Source of the DNA: Salinarimonas sp.
GTDB lineage: Bacteria > Pseudomonadota > Alphaproteobacteria > Rhizobiales > Beijerinckiaceae
Direction of reading: 5' to 3'
DNA: 64,000 nt
Assembly: GCF_040111675.1 (NCBI RefSeq)
Contig: NZ_CP157794.1
Coordinates: 248,001 to 312,000, forward strand
The translations under genes and the position numbers were made by a program. How positions within the stretch are numbered: the first letter of the stretch is position 1; each line of letters starts with the position of its first letter. The notes under the pieces are model-generated. The model had not been told where the DNA came from. It did not search any database and saw only the letters and a list, made by a program, of their open reading frames with translations. This document shows positions 8,911-17,325 of this stretch, in pieces.

Positions 8911-9911
8911 TGCGCGCGCCGGGCTTCTGGTCGGCGCAGAGCCCTGGCTGGCCGGCGCGCCTGCTCCAGCCGGCCGCCGCGATCTATGGCGCGATCGCCG
9001 CACGGCGCATGGCGCGGGACGGCGCCCGCGCCGCGCTGCCGGTGATCTGCATCGGCAACTTCACCGCCGGCGGCGCCGGCAAGACGCCGACCGCGCTCGC
9101 GCTGGCGGCCCTCCTGCGCGAGATCGGCGAGCGCCCCGCCTTCCTGACCCGCGGGCATGGCGGGCGGGCGCGGACGCCGCTCCTCGTCGACCCGGCCGTC
9201 CACGACCACCGCGCGGTGGGCGACGAGCCCCTCCTCCTCGCCCGCGCCGGGCCGACAATCGTCTCGCCCGATCGCCCCGCCGGCGCGGCGCTCGCGGCGA
9301 CGACCGGGGCGAGCCTCGTCCTCATGGACGACGGGCTGCAGAACCCCTCGCTGAAGAAGGATCTCGCCCTCGCCGTCGTCGACGGCGAGACGGGGGCCGG
9401 CAACGGCCTGTGCCTGCCCGCCGGGCCGCTCCGCGCGCCGCTCTCCGCGCAATGGCCGCGTGTCGACGGGCTCGTGCTGATGGGCCGCGGCGCCGCCGGG
9501 GCGCGGCTCGCGGCGGAGGCGCAGGCGCGCGGCCTGCCGGTCTTTCGCGCCCGGCTCGCGCCCGATCCCGCGGTCTCGGAGCGGCTCGACGGCGCGCGCG
9601 TGCTCGCCTTCGCCGGCATCGGCCGGCCGGAGAAGTTCTTCCGGACGCTGGAGGATTGCGGGGCGACGGTGGTCGAGCGCGTGGCGCTGGCCGACCATCA
9701 CGTCTATCGGCCGGGGGAGGCGCAGGCCCTCCTGGCGCATGCCCGCGCGAAGGGGCTCCTCGCCGTCACCACCGAGAAGGACGCGGCGCGGCTTCCCGCG
9801 CTCGAGGGCCTCCTCGCGCTGCCGGTGACGGCGCGGCTCGAGGACCCGGCCGGCCTGCGCGCGCTGCTCGCGGCCGCCCTGGCGCGCCGGCGCGCCGCCG
9901 CTCAGCCCTGA
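8910..9911 (+). CDS. lpxK: Tetraacyldisaccharide 4'-kinase
   Basis: Phosphorylates the 4' position of the tetraacyl-disaccharide in lipid A biosynthesis. The 333-residue protein has an unusual P-loop GNFTAGGAGKTPT (residues 49-61, K58-T59), the GHGGR loop, DEPLLLAR, and LMDDGLQNPSLKKD, where the DDG aspartates are catalytic in this family. FAGIGRPEKFF and TTEKDAARLP complete the LpxK pattern. The ATG at 8910 shares its first base with the waaA stop. Its 3' end overlaps the convergent DUF2093 gene by 10 bases. Confidence 0.95.
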   Translation: MRAPGFWSAQSPGWPARLLQPAAAIYGAIAARRMARDGARAALPVICIGNFTAGGAGKTPTALALAALLREIGERPAFLTRGHGGRARTPLLVDPAVHDHRAVGDEPLLLARAGPTIVSPDRPAGAALAATTGASLVLMDDGLQNPSLKKDLALAVVDGETGAGNGLCLPAGPLRAPLSAQWPRVDGLVLMGRGAAGARLAAEAQARGLPVFRARLAPDPAVSERLDGARVLAFAGIGRPEKFFRTLEDCGATVVERVALADHHVYRPGEAQALLAHARAKGLLAVTTEKDAARLPALEGLLALPVTARLEDPAGLRALLAAALARRRAAAQP

Positions 9912-10129
9912 TCCAGCCCGTCCGCCGGCGCGCGGCCGAGCCGCGCCAGCGCCGCCTGCGGCGAGGCATAGGCCTCCTGCCGCTCGACGCTCCAATAGCG
10001 CAGCTGGTCGAGCGGGATCGCCGCCCCGGTCACGCCGCAGCGCACGTAGGAGCCGGGCTTCACCACCCGGATCGTGGAATCGAGATACTCGACCTCGGCC
10101 TCGCCGCCCGGCCGTTCCAGCTTGTTCAT
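9902..10129 (-). CDS. DUF2093 family protein
   Basis: Small soluble protein of unknown function, 75 residues from the ATG at 10127-10129. The segment EYLDSTIRVVKPGSYVRCGVTGAAIPLDQLRYWSVERQEAYASPQAALAR is spread over the family core and is typical of DUF2093. The single cysteine in VRCGVTG recalls a metal-binding turn but has no partner cysteine. A longer frame reaches 10177, but the added N-terminus is unlike the family. The gene converges on lpxK with a 10-base overlap, an arrangement common for DUF2093. Confidence 0.82.
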   Translation of the reverse strand: MNKLERPGGEAEVEYLDSTIRVVKPGSYVRCGVTGAAIPLDQLRYWSVERQEAYASPQAALARLGRAPADGLDQG

Positions 10130-10199
10130 GCGCCCATCCGTCTCGCGCGCCGCCTCGCGCGCCCTCGCGCAGAGCAATAGCGGAAAGGGGCGTGCGGGT

Positions 10200-10538
10200 T
10201 CAACTCGGGTCGGCGACCTTCATCGACACGCGCCCGGACTCGCCCGGCTTACCGTGCGGCCGAACCACGATCTCGACGTCCCGCTCGAAAGCGGTGAGGA
10301 ATCCGAGCAGGCGCTCCACGCTGTACTCCCGGAAGTGGCCGCGGAAGAGCCGCGACACTTCCGGCTGGGAAATGCCCATCTCCGCGCCGGCGGCCGTCTG
10401 CGTCAACCCTCGTGCGGTGACGAGCCGGTACAGCTCGGTGACGATCTGCGCCTTCAGGTGGTGGACGTCCGCATCGGGACGGCCGAGATCGGCGAACACG
10501 CTCCCGCGGGTCTCGTGGACGTCGGTTCCAGGGCTCAT
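10200..10538 (-). CDS. XRE-family antitoxin of a HigBA-like pair
   Basis: 112-residue DNA-binding protein, predicted to neutralise the preceding toxin and repress the operon. A Cro/C1 helix-turn-helix occupies residues about 43-68 (LTQTAAGAEMGISQPEVSRLF), followed by YSVERLLGFLTAFERDVEIVVRP, characteristic of XRE antitoxins paired with Gp49-like toxins. The ATG at 10536-10538 overlaps the last codons of the toxin gene by four bases, so translation is coupled. Toxin-before-antitoxin order is that of higBA. Confidence 0.85.
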   Translation of the reverse strand: MSPGTDVHETRGSVFADLGRPDADVHHLKAQIVTELYRLVTARGLTQTAAGAEMGISQPEVSRLFRGHFREYSVERLLGFLTAFERDVEIVVRPHGKPGESGRVSMKVADPS

Positions 10539-10918
10539 CGCATTTTCTCCTTCCCGAAGCGCTGTGCGTGGTCCGCTTCGGCGTCGCGTAACCGTCGTCG
10601 GATCAGTTCGATGTCGGTCTGCGGCGTCGCGTTGCCTCGCTTCGACTTCTTCTTGAACGCGTGCAGCACGTAAACGCACTCGGCGAACCGCACGGTGTAC
10701 ACCGCACGGTAGGCATCGCCGTCGTGTTCGTCGACCAGCTCCACGACCCCACTGCCCAATCCTCGCAAGAGCTTCGCTTCTGGCGGCTGAAGCCCCTCCT
10801 GGGCGAGGTGAAGGGCAAAGCCGAAGACATCCTGAACTTCTCCCGGGAATTCCAGGTAGTCGCGCCTGCTGGAGGCGATCCACAGCAACGGGCGGGGCTG
10901 CAGGAACGGTAGCGGCAT
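10535..10918 (-). CDS. RelE/HigB-type toxin, Gp49-like
   Basis: 127-residue protein of the phage Gp49-like (DUF891) branch of the RelE/ParE toxin superfamily, expected to cleave ribosome-associated mRNA. Supporting segments are the N-terminal WIASSRRDYLEFPGEVQDVFGFALHLAQEG, the beta-hairpin ELVDEHDGDAYRAVYTVRF and the basic VYVLHAFKKKSKRGNATPQTDIELIRRRL that carries the likely catalytic lysines and arginines. It is the first gene of a two-gene operon with the XRE antitoxin. The cellular target is inferred from the family only. Confidence 0.86.
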   Translation of the reverse strand: MPLPFLQPRPLLWIASSRRDYLEFPGEVQDVFGFALHLAQEGLQPPEAKLLRGLGSGVVELVDEHDGDAYRAVYTVRFAECVYVLHAFKKKSKRGNATPQTDIELIRRRLRDAEADHAQRFGKEKMR

Positions 10919-10924
10919 GAGATC

Positions 10925-10953
10925 ACTATGAGCTTATACTCATGTTTCGTCAA
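10925..10953 (-). promoter_or_regulatory. Putative autoregulated promoter of the toxin-antitoxin operon
   Basis: Read on the minus strand there is a -35-like TTGACG (10953-10948), a 17-base spacer and a -10-like CATAGT (10930-10925). Inside the spacer sits a dyad ATGAG-N6-CTCAT (10943-10928), the kind of site an XRE antitoxin binds to block RNA polymerase. Transcription would begin at about 10918, the first base of the toxin ATG, giving a leaderless mRNA, which fits the lack of a Shine-Dalgarno sequence. Confidence 0.5.
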
Positions 10954-11040
10954 GGCGGAGAGCCGCCGGAAAACATGCGAACTTCGAGATACGTCCCGCG
11001 TTCTCCCGGCGATCCCACCCCGTGCCGAAGGGAGCGCGCC

Positions 11041-11439
11041 ATGGCCTACACCATCTCCACCACCGTCTCGATGCCGTTCGAGGAGGCCGTTACCGCCGCG
11101 ACCGAGGCGTTGAAGGCGCATGGATTCGGGGTCCTGACCACGATCGACGTGAAGGACACGCTGAAGCAGAAGATCGGCGCCGAGTTCCGTCCCTACCGCA
11201 TCCTCGGCGCCTGCAATCCGCAGATGGCGCATCAGGCGCTGCAGGCGGAGGACAAGATCGGCGTGATGCTGCCCTGCAACGTCATCGTCCAGGAGCACGC
11301 GCCCGGCCGGGTCGAGATCGCGGCGGTGGACCCCGTCGCCTCCATGCAGGCGGTGGAGAACCCGTCGCTGGGCGAGGTCGCCGGGTCGGTCCGCGAGGGC
11401 CTGCGTCAGGCGATCGCCGATCTCGAGGCCCGCTCCTGA
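11041..11439 (+). CDS. DUF302 domain protein
   Basis: 132-residue protein consisting of one DUF302 domain, a small alpha/beta fold of unknown function. The pattern SMPFEEAVTAATEALKAHGFGVLTTIDVKDTLKQKIG, followed by YRILGACNPQMAHQAL and GVMLPCNVIVQE, is the family signature. The start ATG is preceded by AAGGGAG at 11029-11035; the frame is open upstream but only this start has a ribosome-binding site. The stop lies 4 bases from the convergent xseA stop. No signal peptide is present. Confidence 0.88.
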   Translation: MAYTISTTVSMPFEEAVTAATEALKAHGFGVLTTIDVKDTLKQKIGAEFRPYRILGACNPQMAHQALQAEDKIGVMLPCNVIVQEHAPGRVEIAAVDPVASMQAVENPSLGEVAGSVREGLRQAIADLEARS

Positions 11440-11443
11440 CGCC

Positions 11444-13099
11444 TCACAGGTCGAACAGGCTGCCCTGCGCCTTGGATTGCGCCTTGCCCTGCGCCTTGGC
11501 CGGCGCGGGGCGGGGCTTGCGCGCCGCTGGTGGCTGAGACGGCCTCTCGACGGGCTCGGCCGGTGCGGCCTGCGGCCCGGGCGCGTGCGGCTCGCCGGCG
11601 CCCTCCGCCCGCGCGGCGACGCGGCCATCGGCGAATTCCAGCGTCAGCGCCGCACCCGGCGCGATATCGCCCGCCGCGCGCAGCGGCCGGTCGGCGGCGT
11701 CGCGCACGAGCGCGTAGCCGCGCGAGAGCACCGACTTGTAGCTCAGGCTCTCGGCGAGCTGCCAGAGGCTCGCCAGCGCGCGGCGACGCTCGCGCACGCC
11801 GGCCTTCGCCAGAGATTTCAGCCGATCACCGCAGGCGTCGACCTGCTTGCGGCCGTGGTCGATGCGAGCGCGCTCCAGCGCGACGATGCGCCCGCGCCCG
11901 GCGACGAGCCGGGCGGAGAGCGCCTCCAGCCGGTCGCGCCTGCGCTCGAGCCCTGCGCGGAGCGCCCGTCCGGGACGCTCGGCCAGCGCGTCGAGCCGCC
12001 CGCGCTCGCGGGTGAGGCGCACGCGCGGCGAGGCGCGGTCGAGGAGCCGGCTCGCCGCGGCGAGGCGCTGCTCGTAGGCGCGCGCGTTGGCGGCGAGCGC
12101 CGGGCCGAGCCGCGCGGCGGCGAGGTCGAGCCGCTGGCGCTGCGTGGCGGTGAGATCCTCCGGCCGCGGCAGGGCGCGGGCCGCAGAGCGCAGGTCCGCG
12201 CGCAGGCGCTCGACGCGGCGAAGCCACGCCTCCTCGTGCCGCCGCGCCCGGTCGTGGACGATGGCGAGCAGCTCCGCGCGCACGGGGACCACCATCTCGG
12301 CCGCGCCGGTGGGTGTCGGCGCGCGCACGTCCGCGGCGAGGTCGATCAGCGTCCAGTCGGTCTCGTGGCCCACGGCCGAGACGACCGGGATCGCGCTCTC
12401 GGCCACGGCGCGGACCAGGTCCTCGTCGTTGAAGCCCCACAGGTCCTCGATCGAGCCACCGCCGCGGGCGACGACGATGACGTCCGGGCGCGGCAGGGGT
12501 CCGCCCGCGGAGAGGGCGTTCAAGCCGCGCACGCCGGCGGCGACCTCCTCGGCGCAGGTCTCGCCCTGCACCCGCGCCGGCCAGACCAGCACATGCCGCG
12601 GAAAGCGGTCCTGCAGCCTGTGCAGGATGTCGCGAATCACCGCGCCCGTCGGCGAGGTGACGACGCCGATCACCCGCGGCAGGTAGGGCAGCGGCCGCTT
12701 GCGCTCGGGCGCGAACAGGCCGGCTGCGGCGAGCTTCCTCTTGCGCTCCTCGAGCAGCGCCATCAGCGCGCCGACGCCGGCGGGGGCGATCTGGTCGATG
12801 ACGATCTGGTAGCTCGACTTGCCGGGGAAGGTGGTGATCTTGCCCGTGGCGATCACCTCGAGCCCTTCCTGAGGCTTGGTCTTCAGCCGCGCGTAGGTGC
12901 CCTTCCAGACCACCGCGTCGATCTTCGCCCCCTCGTCCTTGAGCGAGAAATAGCAGTGCCCGGAGGAATGCGGGCCGCGGAAGCCCGAGATCTCGCCGCG
13001 CAGGCGGACATAGCCGTAGGCGTCCTCGATCGTGCGCTTGAGCGCGCTCGAGAGCTCGGAGACGGACCATTCGGGGGCGTTGGATGCGGAGCCGGCCAT
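11444..13099 (-). CDS. xseA: Exodeoxyribonuclease VII large subunit
   Basis: Large subunit of the single-strand-specific exonuclease VII. The 551-residue protein begins with an OB-fold (WSVSELSSALKRTIEDAYGYVRLRGEISG, then GHCYFSLKDEGAKIDAVVWKG), followed by the catalytic region PYLPRVIGVVTSPTGAVIRDILHRLQDRFPRHVLVWPARVQG, ARGGGSIEDLWGFNDEDLVRA and SAVGHETDWTLIDLAADVRAPTPTGAAE, then a long coiled-coil stretch. The C-terminus has an alanine/proline/lysine-rich tail beyond the usual end. ATG 13099 was chosen because the conserved N-terminus starts just after it; the frame continues upstream without family similarity. Confidence 0.95.
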   Translation of the reverse strand: MAGSASNAPEWSVSELSSALKRTIEDAYGYVRLRGEISGFRGPHSSGHCYFSLKDEGAKIDAVVWKGTYARLKTKPQEGLEVIATGKITTFPGKSSYQIVIDQIAPAGVGALMALLEERKRKLAAAGLFAPERKRPLPYLPRVIGVVTSPTGAVIRDILHRLQDRFPRHVLVWPARVQGETCAEEVAAGVRGLNALSAGGPLPRPDVIVVARGGGSIEDLWGFNDEDLVRAVAESAIPVVSAVGHETDWTLIDLAADVRAPTPTGAAEMVVPVRAELLAIVHDRARRHEEAWLRRVERLRADLRSAARALPRPEDLTATQRQRLDLAAARLGPALAANARAYEQRLAAASRLLDRASPRVRLTRERGRLDALAERPGRALRAGLERRRDRLEALSARLVAGRGRIVALERARIDHGRKQVDACGDRLKSLAKAGVRERRRALASLWQLAESLSYKSVLSRGYALVRDAADRPLRAAGDIAPGAALTLEFADGRVAARAEGAGEPHAPGPQAAPAEPVERPSQPPAARKPRPAPAKAQGKAQSKAQGSLFDL

Positions 13100-13233
13100 G
13101 GCGGCGACATTGGACGAGCCGCGCGCCGGCGGCAACCCGCGCGGGGTCGCGGGCCCGCGATCACGCGATGGTGTGTTTCGCGGCGCGCGGCAGGGCGGCA
13201 CTCTCTGCCGCGGCCCCGTTCCTGGAGACGCGC

Positions 13234-13824
13234 ATGACCACCGACCCGCTGACACTCCTCGTCGTCTACGGCTCCGTCCGCTCCGAGCGCCAGGGCATCG
13301 GGCTCGCGCGGCTGATCGAGCGGCGCATCGGCGAGGCGGGCCACCGTGCGCTCCTCGCCGACCCGCTGGAGATCCGGCTGCCGCTGCTCGACCGGATGTA
13401 CAAGGAATACCCGAAAGGCGAGGCGCCCGAGCCGATGGAGCGGATGGCGGGGATGATCCGCCAGGCCGACGGGGTCTGCGTCGTCTCGGGCGAGTACAAT
13501 CACGGCATCCCGCCGGCGCTGAAGAACCTGCTCGATCACTACCTGGAGGAGTGGTTCTTCAAGCCCGCGGGCATCGCCTGCTACTCGGCTGGCCGCTACG
13601 GCGGCGTGCGCGCGGCGATGCAGCTGCGCATGACGCTGGCCGAGCTCGGCATGCCGACGATCTCCTCGCTGCTGCCCGTGCCGCAGGTGGGATCGGCGGT
13701 CACGCCCGATGGCGAGGACAAGTCGGACTTCCTCGGCAAGGCGAGCGCCAAGTTCCTCGGCGACCTGTTCTGGTGGGCGGAGGCGGCGCGGGCGCAGAAG
13801 CGCGCGGCGGGGACGCCTTATTGA
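13234..13824 (+). CDS. NADPH-dependent FMN reductase family protein
   Basis: Predicted flavodoxin-like FMN-binding reductase, 196 residues. The N-terminal phosphate-binding segment VVYGSVRSERQG and the later SGEYNHGIPPALKNLLDHY place it in the NADPH-dependent FMN reductase family, with AGIACYSAGRYGGVRAAMQLR typical of the C-terminal half. GGAGAC lies 6 bases before the ATG. The gene is divergent from xseA, with about 135 bases between the starts. The physiological electron acceptor (quinone, azo compound or chromate) cannot be deduced. Confidence 0.88.
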   Translation: MTTDPLTLLVVYGSVRSERQGIGLARLIERRIGEAGHRALLADPLEIRLPLLDRMYKEYPKGEAPEPMERMAGMIRQADGVCVVSGEYNHGIPPALKNLLDHYLEEWFFKPAGIACYSAGRYGGVRAAMQLRMTLAELGMPTISSLLPVPQVGSAVTPDGEDKSDFLGKASAKFLGDLFWWAEAARAQKRAAGTPY

Positions 13825-13927
13825 CGAATCGCTGATCGTCAGGCCGGAAATTCGCCAGCCGCGTCAAGCGGACGGAAAGGTCGGTCGTGGCAGGCTCGTA
13901 GGCGTCGGCCCCCTCGGAGACGCCGCC

Positions 13928-14083
13928 ATGATCGTCGCATCCTCCGGGTCCCTCGACGGGATCCTCGTCTTCCTCCTCGTCACCGGCGGCGTGCTGGCGC
14001 TGCTCGCGCTCCTCGGCGCCTTCGTCCGCCCAGGCGGCGAGCTCGGGATCGAGCTCGACGGTGACGGCGACGGCGGCGACTGA
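13928..14083 (+). CDS. Small single-pass membrane protein, unknown
   Basis: A 51-residue protein with one hydrophobic helix (residues about 10-33, ILVFLLVTGGVLALLALLGAFV) and an acidic, glycine-rich tail ending in DGDGDGGD. GGAGAC stands about 7 bases upstream of the ATG, supporting translation. A strong hairpin with a T-rich tail follows at 14093. I do not recognise the family; the topology suggests an envelope or stress-type small membrane protein. Confidence 0.55.
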   Translation: MIVASSGSLDGILVFLLVTGGVLALLALLGAFVRPGGELGIELDGDGDGGD

Positions 14084-14092
14084 GCGCGCGAC

Positions 14093-14131
14093 GGCCCGCC
14101 GGGACGCGCGTCCCGACGGGCCTGCTTTCTT
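14093..14131 (+). terminator. Rho-independent terminator
   Basis: An almost perfect dyad with 15-base arms and a single mismatch (14093-14122, GGCCCG...CGGGCC) is followed by TGCTTTCTT. It lies directly after the 51-residue membrane protein gene and before the convergent exported-protein gene, the right place for an intrinsic terminator of the plus-strand unit. Confidence 0.7.
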
Positions 14132-14147
14132 GCGGTGGAGCAAGACG

Positions 14148-14405
14148 TCAGCCGTTGTCCTCGGCGCTCTTGCGGACGTATTCGTGCGCGCCGTAGAAGT
14201 CGCCGCCCGTGCCGCGCGGGGCGCCGATCGAGCCCGTCGCCGAGACGTCCGGCACGAGGCCGCCGCGCTGCGACTGGAAGAAGAAGTCCTGCTGCTGCGG
14301 CTGATCGTAGAGGGTGATCTCGCCGTTCACCTGCTGCGCGAGGGCGGGCGAGGAAGCCGTGGCGGCGAGGGCGGCGACGGCGAGGAAGCGGGTCAGCTTG
14401 GTCAT
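14148..14405 (-). CDS. Small exported protein, unknown
   Basis: An 85-residue protein with a clear signal peptide (basic MTKLTR, hydrophobic FLAVAALAATASSPALA, cleavage expected after ALA before QQVNGE). The mature part is about 60 residues, hydrophilic, with QPQQQDFFFQSQRGG and no cysteine. AAGGAG is placed 6-7 bases upstream of the ATG, a strong ribosome-binding site. I know no named family for it; periplasmic location is inferred from the signal sequence. Confidence 0.7.
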   Translation of the reverse strand: MTKLTRFLAVAALAATASSPALAQQVNGEITLYDQPQQQDFFFQSQRGGLVPDVSATGSIGAPRGTGGDFYGAHEYVRKSAEDNG

Positions 14406-14636
14406 GGCGTGTCTCCTTGATGCGTTGGGGGGCGGCGTCCATCGTCGCCCGATGCCCCTTCTTCGCAGGGAGACGCCCGATCTTACCGCAGAGCGCGCAG
14501 CCGCTCGCTTGCATCCATGCATGTAACGAATTCGGCATGGGCGACTCGGCAGCCGCGCGCTTCCTCGCTGACAGGACGGCCCGGGAGCGGTACGCTCGCG
14601 ATCGGGTATGCAACGAGGCGGGGGAAGGGCAGAGCC

Positions 14637-15551
14637 ATGCGGATCGCGATCGTGGGAGCGGGCGGGGTCGGCGCGGCCTACGGCGCGCTGCTCGCCGAGG
14701 CGGGGCACGACGTGCGTCTGCTCGCGCGCGGGGCGCATCTCGCGGCCATGCGCGAGCGCGGCCTCACCGTGGTGCGCGACGGCGTTGCGCGCACCCCGAC
14801 CCTGACCGCGAGCGACGTCGCCGCCGATCTCGGCGTCGCCGACGTCGCGATCCTCGCGGTGAAGCTCTGGGGCACGGAGGAGGCCGGCGAGGCGGCGCGT
14901 GAGCTGGTCGGGCCGGACACTCTCGTGATCACCCTGCAGAACGGCGTCGACAGCCGCGACCGGCTGGCCCCGATCCTCGGCGCGGACCGCGTCGTCGCCG
15001 GCATCGCCCAGATCTCGGCGGTGATCGACGAGCCGGGCGTCGTCGTCCACCGCAGCCCGTTCGCGCGCATCATCGTCGGCGAGCCGGACGGGCGCCCGAG
15101 CGCGCGGCTCGACCGCTTCGTCGCGGCCTGCATCGATGCGGGCATCGAGGCGCGGCAGACGCCCGAGATCGACGTCGAGCTGTGGGCGAAATTCGTCTTC
15201 ATCGCCTCGCTCAGCTCCGCCTGCGGCGTCTTCCGCGCCGGCGTCGGGCCGATCCTCGCGGATGCGGAGACCCGCGCCTTCCTGATCCGGCTCTTCGAGG
15301 AGGCCGTCGCGGTGGGGCGCGCGGAGGGCGTGGCCCTTCCCGACGACCAGGTCGCGCGCACGCTGGCCTTCACCGAGGCCCTGCCGCCGACCATGCGCGC
15401 CTCGATGCTGGACGATCTCGAGCGCGGCGCGCGGCTCGAGCTGCCTTGGCTCGGCGGCAGGGTCGTCGCCGGCGGACGCCGCGCCGGCGTGCCGACCCCC
15501 GCGCACGAGACCGCGGCGCTCGCCTTGAAGCTGCACGCCGAAGGACGCTAG
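14637..15551 (+). CDS. panE: 2-dehydropantoate 2-reductase family protein
   Basis: NADPH-dependent ketopantoate reductase-type enzyme (ApbA/PanE), 304 residues. It begins MRIAIVGAGGVGAAYGALLAEAGHDV, a Rossmann nucleotide-binding motif, and contains ILAVKLWGT, with the lysine expected in catalysis, LQNGVDSRD, and ELWAKFVFIASLSSACGVFRAGVG in the C-terminal helical domain. It may act in pantothenate synthesis, but paralogues of this family are common, so the substrate is uncertain. The ATG is preceded by GGGAAGGG. The gene ends with a 4-base overlap of the convergent aidB-like gene. Confidence 0.85.
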   Translation: MRIAIVGAGGVGAAYGALLAEAGHDVRLLARGAHLAAMRERGLTVVRDGVARTPTLTASDVAADLGVADVAILAVKLWGTEEAGEAARELVGPDTLVITLQNGVDSRDRLAPILGADRVVAGIAQISAVIDEPGVVVHRSPFARIIVGEPDGRPSARLDRFVAACIDAGIEARQTPEIDVELWAKFVFIASLSSACGVFRAGVGPILADAETRAFLIRLFEEAVAVGRAEGVALPDDQVARTLAFTEALPPTMRASMLDDLERGARLELPWLGGRVVAGGRRAGVPTPAHETAALALKLHAEGR

Positions 15552-17275
15552 CGCACCTCCGTCATCCGCGCCACGATCGCGCCCGCGTCGATCCCGCCCG
15601 GCAGCGCGCCGTAGGTCAGCGTCGGCCCGCCGGCGAGGCGCGTGGCGCAGAACGCGTCGGCGACGGCCGCCGGGGCGTGGCGCACCAGGAGCGCGCCTTG
15701 AAGGGCGAGGGCCAGCCGCTCGGCCACGTGGCGCGCCGAGGCTTCGCAAAGGCGCCCGCCCCCGAGGTCGCGCTCCAGCGCCGCGACCGCCGCGTCGAGC
15801 CGCGGGTCCGCCCCGCGGGCGAGGGCGAGCTCGGCCCGCACCGCATCGAGCGCCTCGGGGCTCCTCGCCAGCGTGCGCAGCACGTCGAGCGCGATGACGT
15901 TGCCCGAGCCCTCCCAGATCGCGTTGAGCGGGGCCTCGCGGTAGAGGAGCGGCATGCCGCTCTCCTCGACGTAGCCGGAGCCGCCCAGGCATTCGAGGCA
16001 TTCCGCCACGAAGGGCGCGCAGCTCTTGTTCAGCAGGTACTTGCCGAGCGCCACGGCGAGCCGGGCGAAGGCGCGCTCTCCGGGATCCGCGCCCTCCACC
16101 GCCCGGGCGATCCGGAAGGCGAGAACCACGGCCGCTTCGTACGCGATCTGCAGGTCGGCGATGACGGCGCGCATCAGCGGCTGGTCGACGAGCGTCTTCT
16201 GGAAGGCGCGACGGTGCGAGACGTGATGATGCGCCCGCGCCAGGGCCGCGCGCATGATGCCGAGCGAGCCGAAGATCGTGTCGAGCCGCGTGCCGTGCAC
16301 CATCTCGATGATGGTCGCGACCCCGCGCCCCTCCTCGCCGACGAGGAGCGCCCAGGCGCCGTGATACTCGATCTCGGCGGAGGCGTTGGAGCGGTTGCCG
16401 AGCTTGTCCTTGAGCCGCATCAGGTGGATGGCGTTGCGCGCGCCGTCCGGCGTCACGCGCGGCACGAAAAAGCAGGACAGGCCGCCCGGCGCATGGGCCA
16501 GCGTGAAGAAGGCGTCGGACATCGGCGCCGAGCAGAACCATTTGTGGCCGGTGAGCCGATACGGCGCGCCCTCGCCGCCGGCGCCATCGGGCGCGGCGCG
16601 CGTCTCGTTGGCGCGCACGTCCGAGCCGCCCTGCTTCTCCGTCATCGCCATGCCGATGGTGATCCCGGCCTTCTCGGAGACCGGCAGAAGCCGCGGGTCG
16701 TAGCGCCCGCCCACCAGCTTCGGCAGCCATGCCTCGGCGAGGGCCGGCGTGCGCCGAATGAGCGGCGCGCTCGCATAGGTCATCGAGATCGGGCACATCA
16801 CCCCGGGCTCGGCCTGGGTGAAGAGCGCGAGCAGGCCGGCATGCAGCACGTGCCCGCCGCTCTTCCCCTCGGCGTCGCGCGCCCAGGCGATGTCGTGGAT
16901 GCGGTGCGCCGTCGCGAGCGCCATCAGCGCGTGATAGCTCGGGTGGACGCGCACCTCGTCGAGGCGCATGCCGGTCCTGTCGAAGGTGGCGAGCTCCGGC
17001 GGGTGGCGATTGGCGAGGGCGCCCGCCTCCAGCACCGCGGCCGAGCCGACCTCCGCGCCGAGCGCCGTCAGCGCGGGCTCCGCCCATTCCCGCGCCCCGC
17101 CCGCCTCGCGCAGGGCGGCCTCGCGGAAGGCGGGATCGGTGGTGAAGGCGTTGCGGCCGGCGAAGAGCGGCGGCTGGTTCGCGACGGCGTGCGTCGCGAG
17201 CTCGGCCCGCGGCGGCGCGGCGTCGAGCCCGTAGACGCCGAAGCCGGCGGCGGGATCGTCGAGAGGCCCTGTCAT
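15548..17275 (-). CDS. aidB: AidB-like acyl-CoA dehydrogenase
   Basis: Flavoprotein of the AidB branch of the acyl-CoA dehydrogenase superfamily, 575 residues. Recognisable blocks are HPSYHALM, WARDAEGKSGGHVLHAGLL, CPISMTYA, GMAMTEKQGGSDVRANETRA, TGHKWFCSAPMSDAFFTLA, MVHGTRLDTIFGSLGIMR, and CLECLGGSGYVEESGMPLLYREAPLNAIWEGSGNV. In E. coli, AidB is part of the adaptive response to alkylation and binds DNA; no Ada-type regulator is seen here. It lies 50 bases downstream of, and in the same orientation as, the LysR gene. Confidence 0.88.
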   Translation of the reverse strand: MTGPLDDPAAGFGVYGLDAAPPRAELATHAVANQPPLFAGRNAFTTDPAFREAALREAGGAREWAEPALTALGAEVGSAAVLEAGALANRHPPELATFDRTGMRLDEVRVHPSYHALMALATAHRIHDIAWARDAEGKSGGHVLHAGLLALFTQAEPGVMCPISMTYASAPLIRRTPALAEAWLPKLVGGRYDPRLLPVSEKAGITIGMAMTEKQGGSDVRANETRAAPDGAGGEGAPYRLTGHKWFCSAPMSDAFFTLAHAPGGLSCFFVPRVTPDGARNAIHLMRLKDKLGNRSNASAEIEYHGAWALLVGEEGRGVATIIEMVHGTRLDTIFGSLGIMRAALARAHHHVSHRRAFQKTLVDQPLMRAVIADLQIAYEAAVVLAFRIARAVEGADPGERAFARLAVALGKYLLNKSCAPFVAECLECLGGSGYVEESGMPLLYREAPLNAIWEGSGNVIALDVLRTLARSPEALDAVRAELALARGADPRLDAAVAALERDLGGGRLCEASARHVAERLALALQGALLVRHAPAAVADAFCATRLAGGPTLTYGALPGGIDAGAIVARMTEVR

Positions 17276-17325
17276 GCCGCACTCTAGCGCCGCGGCGGGC
17301 GCGCACCAAGCGGGGCGGCGGGAGG

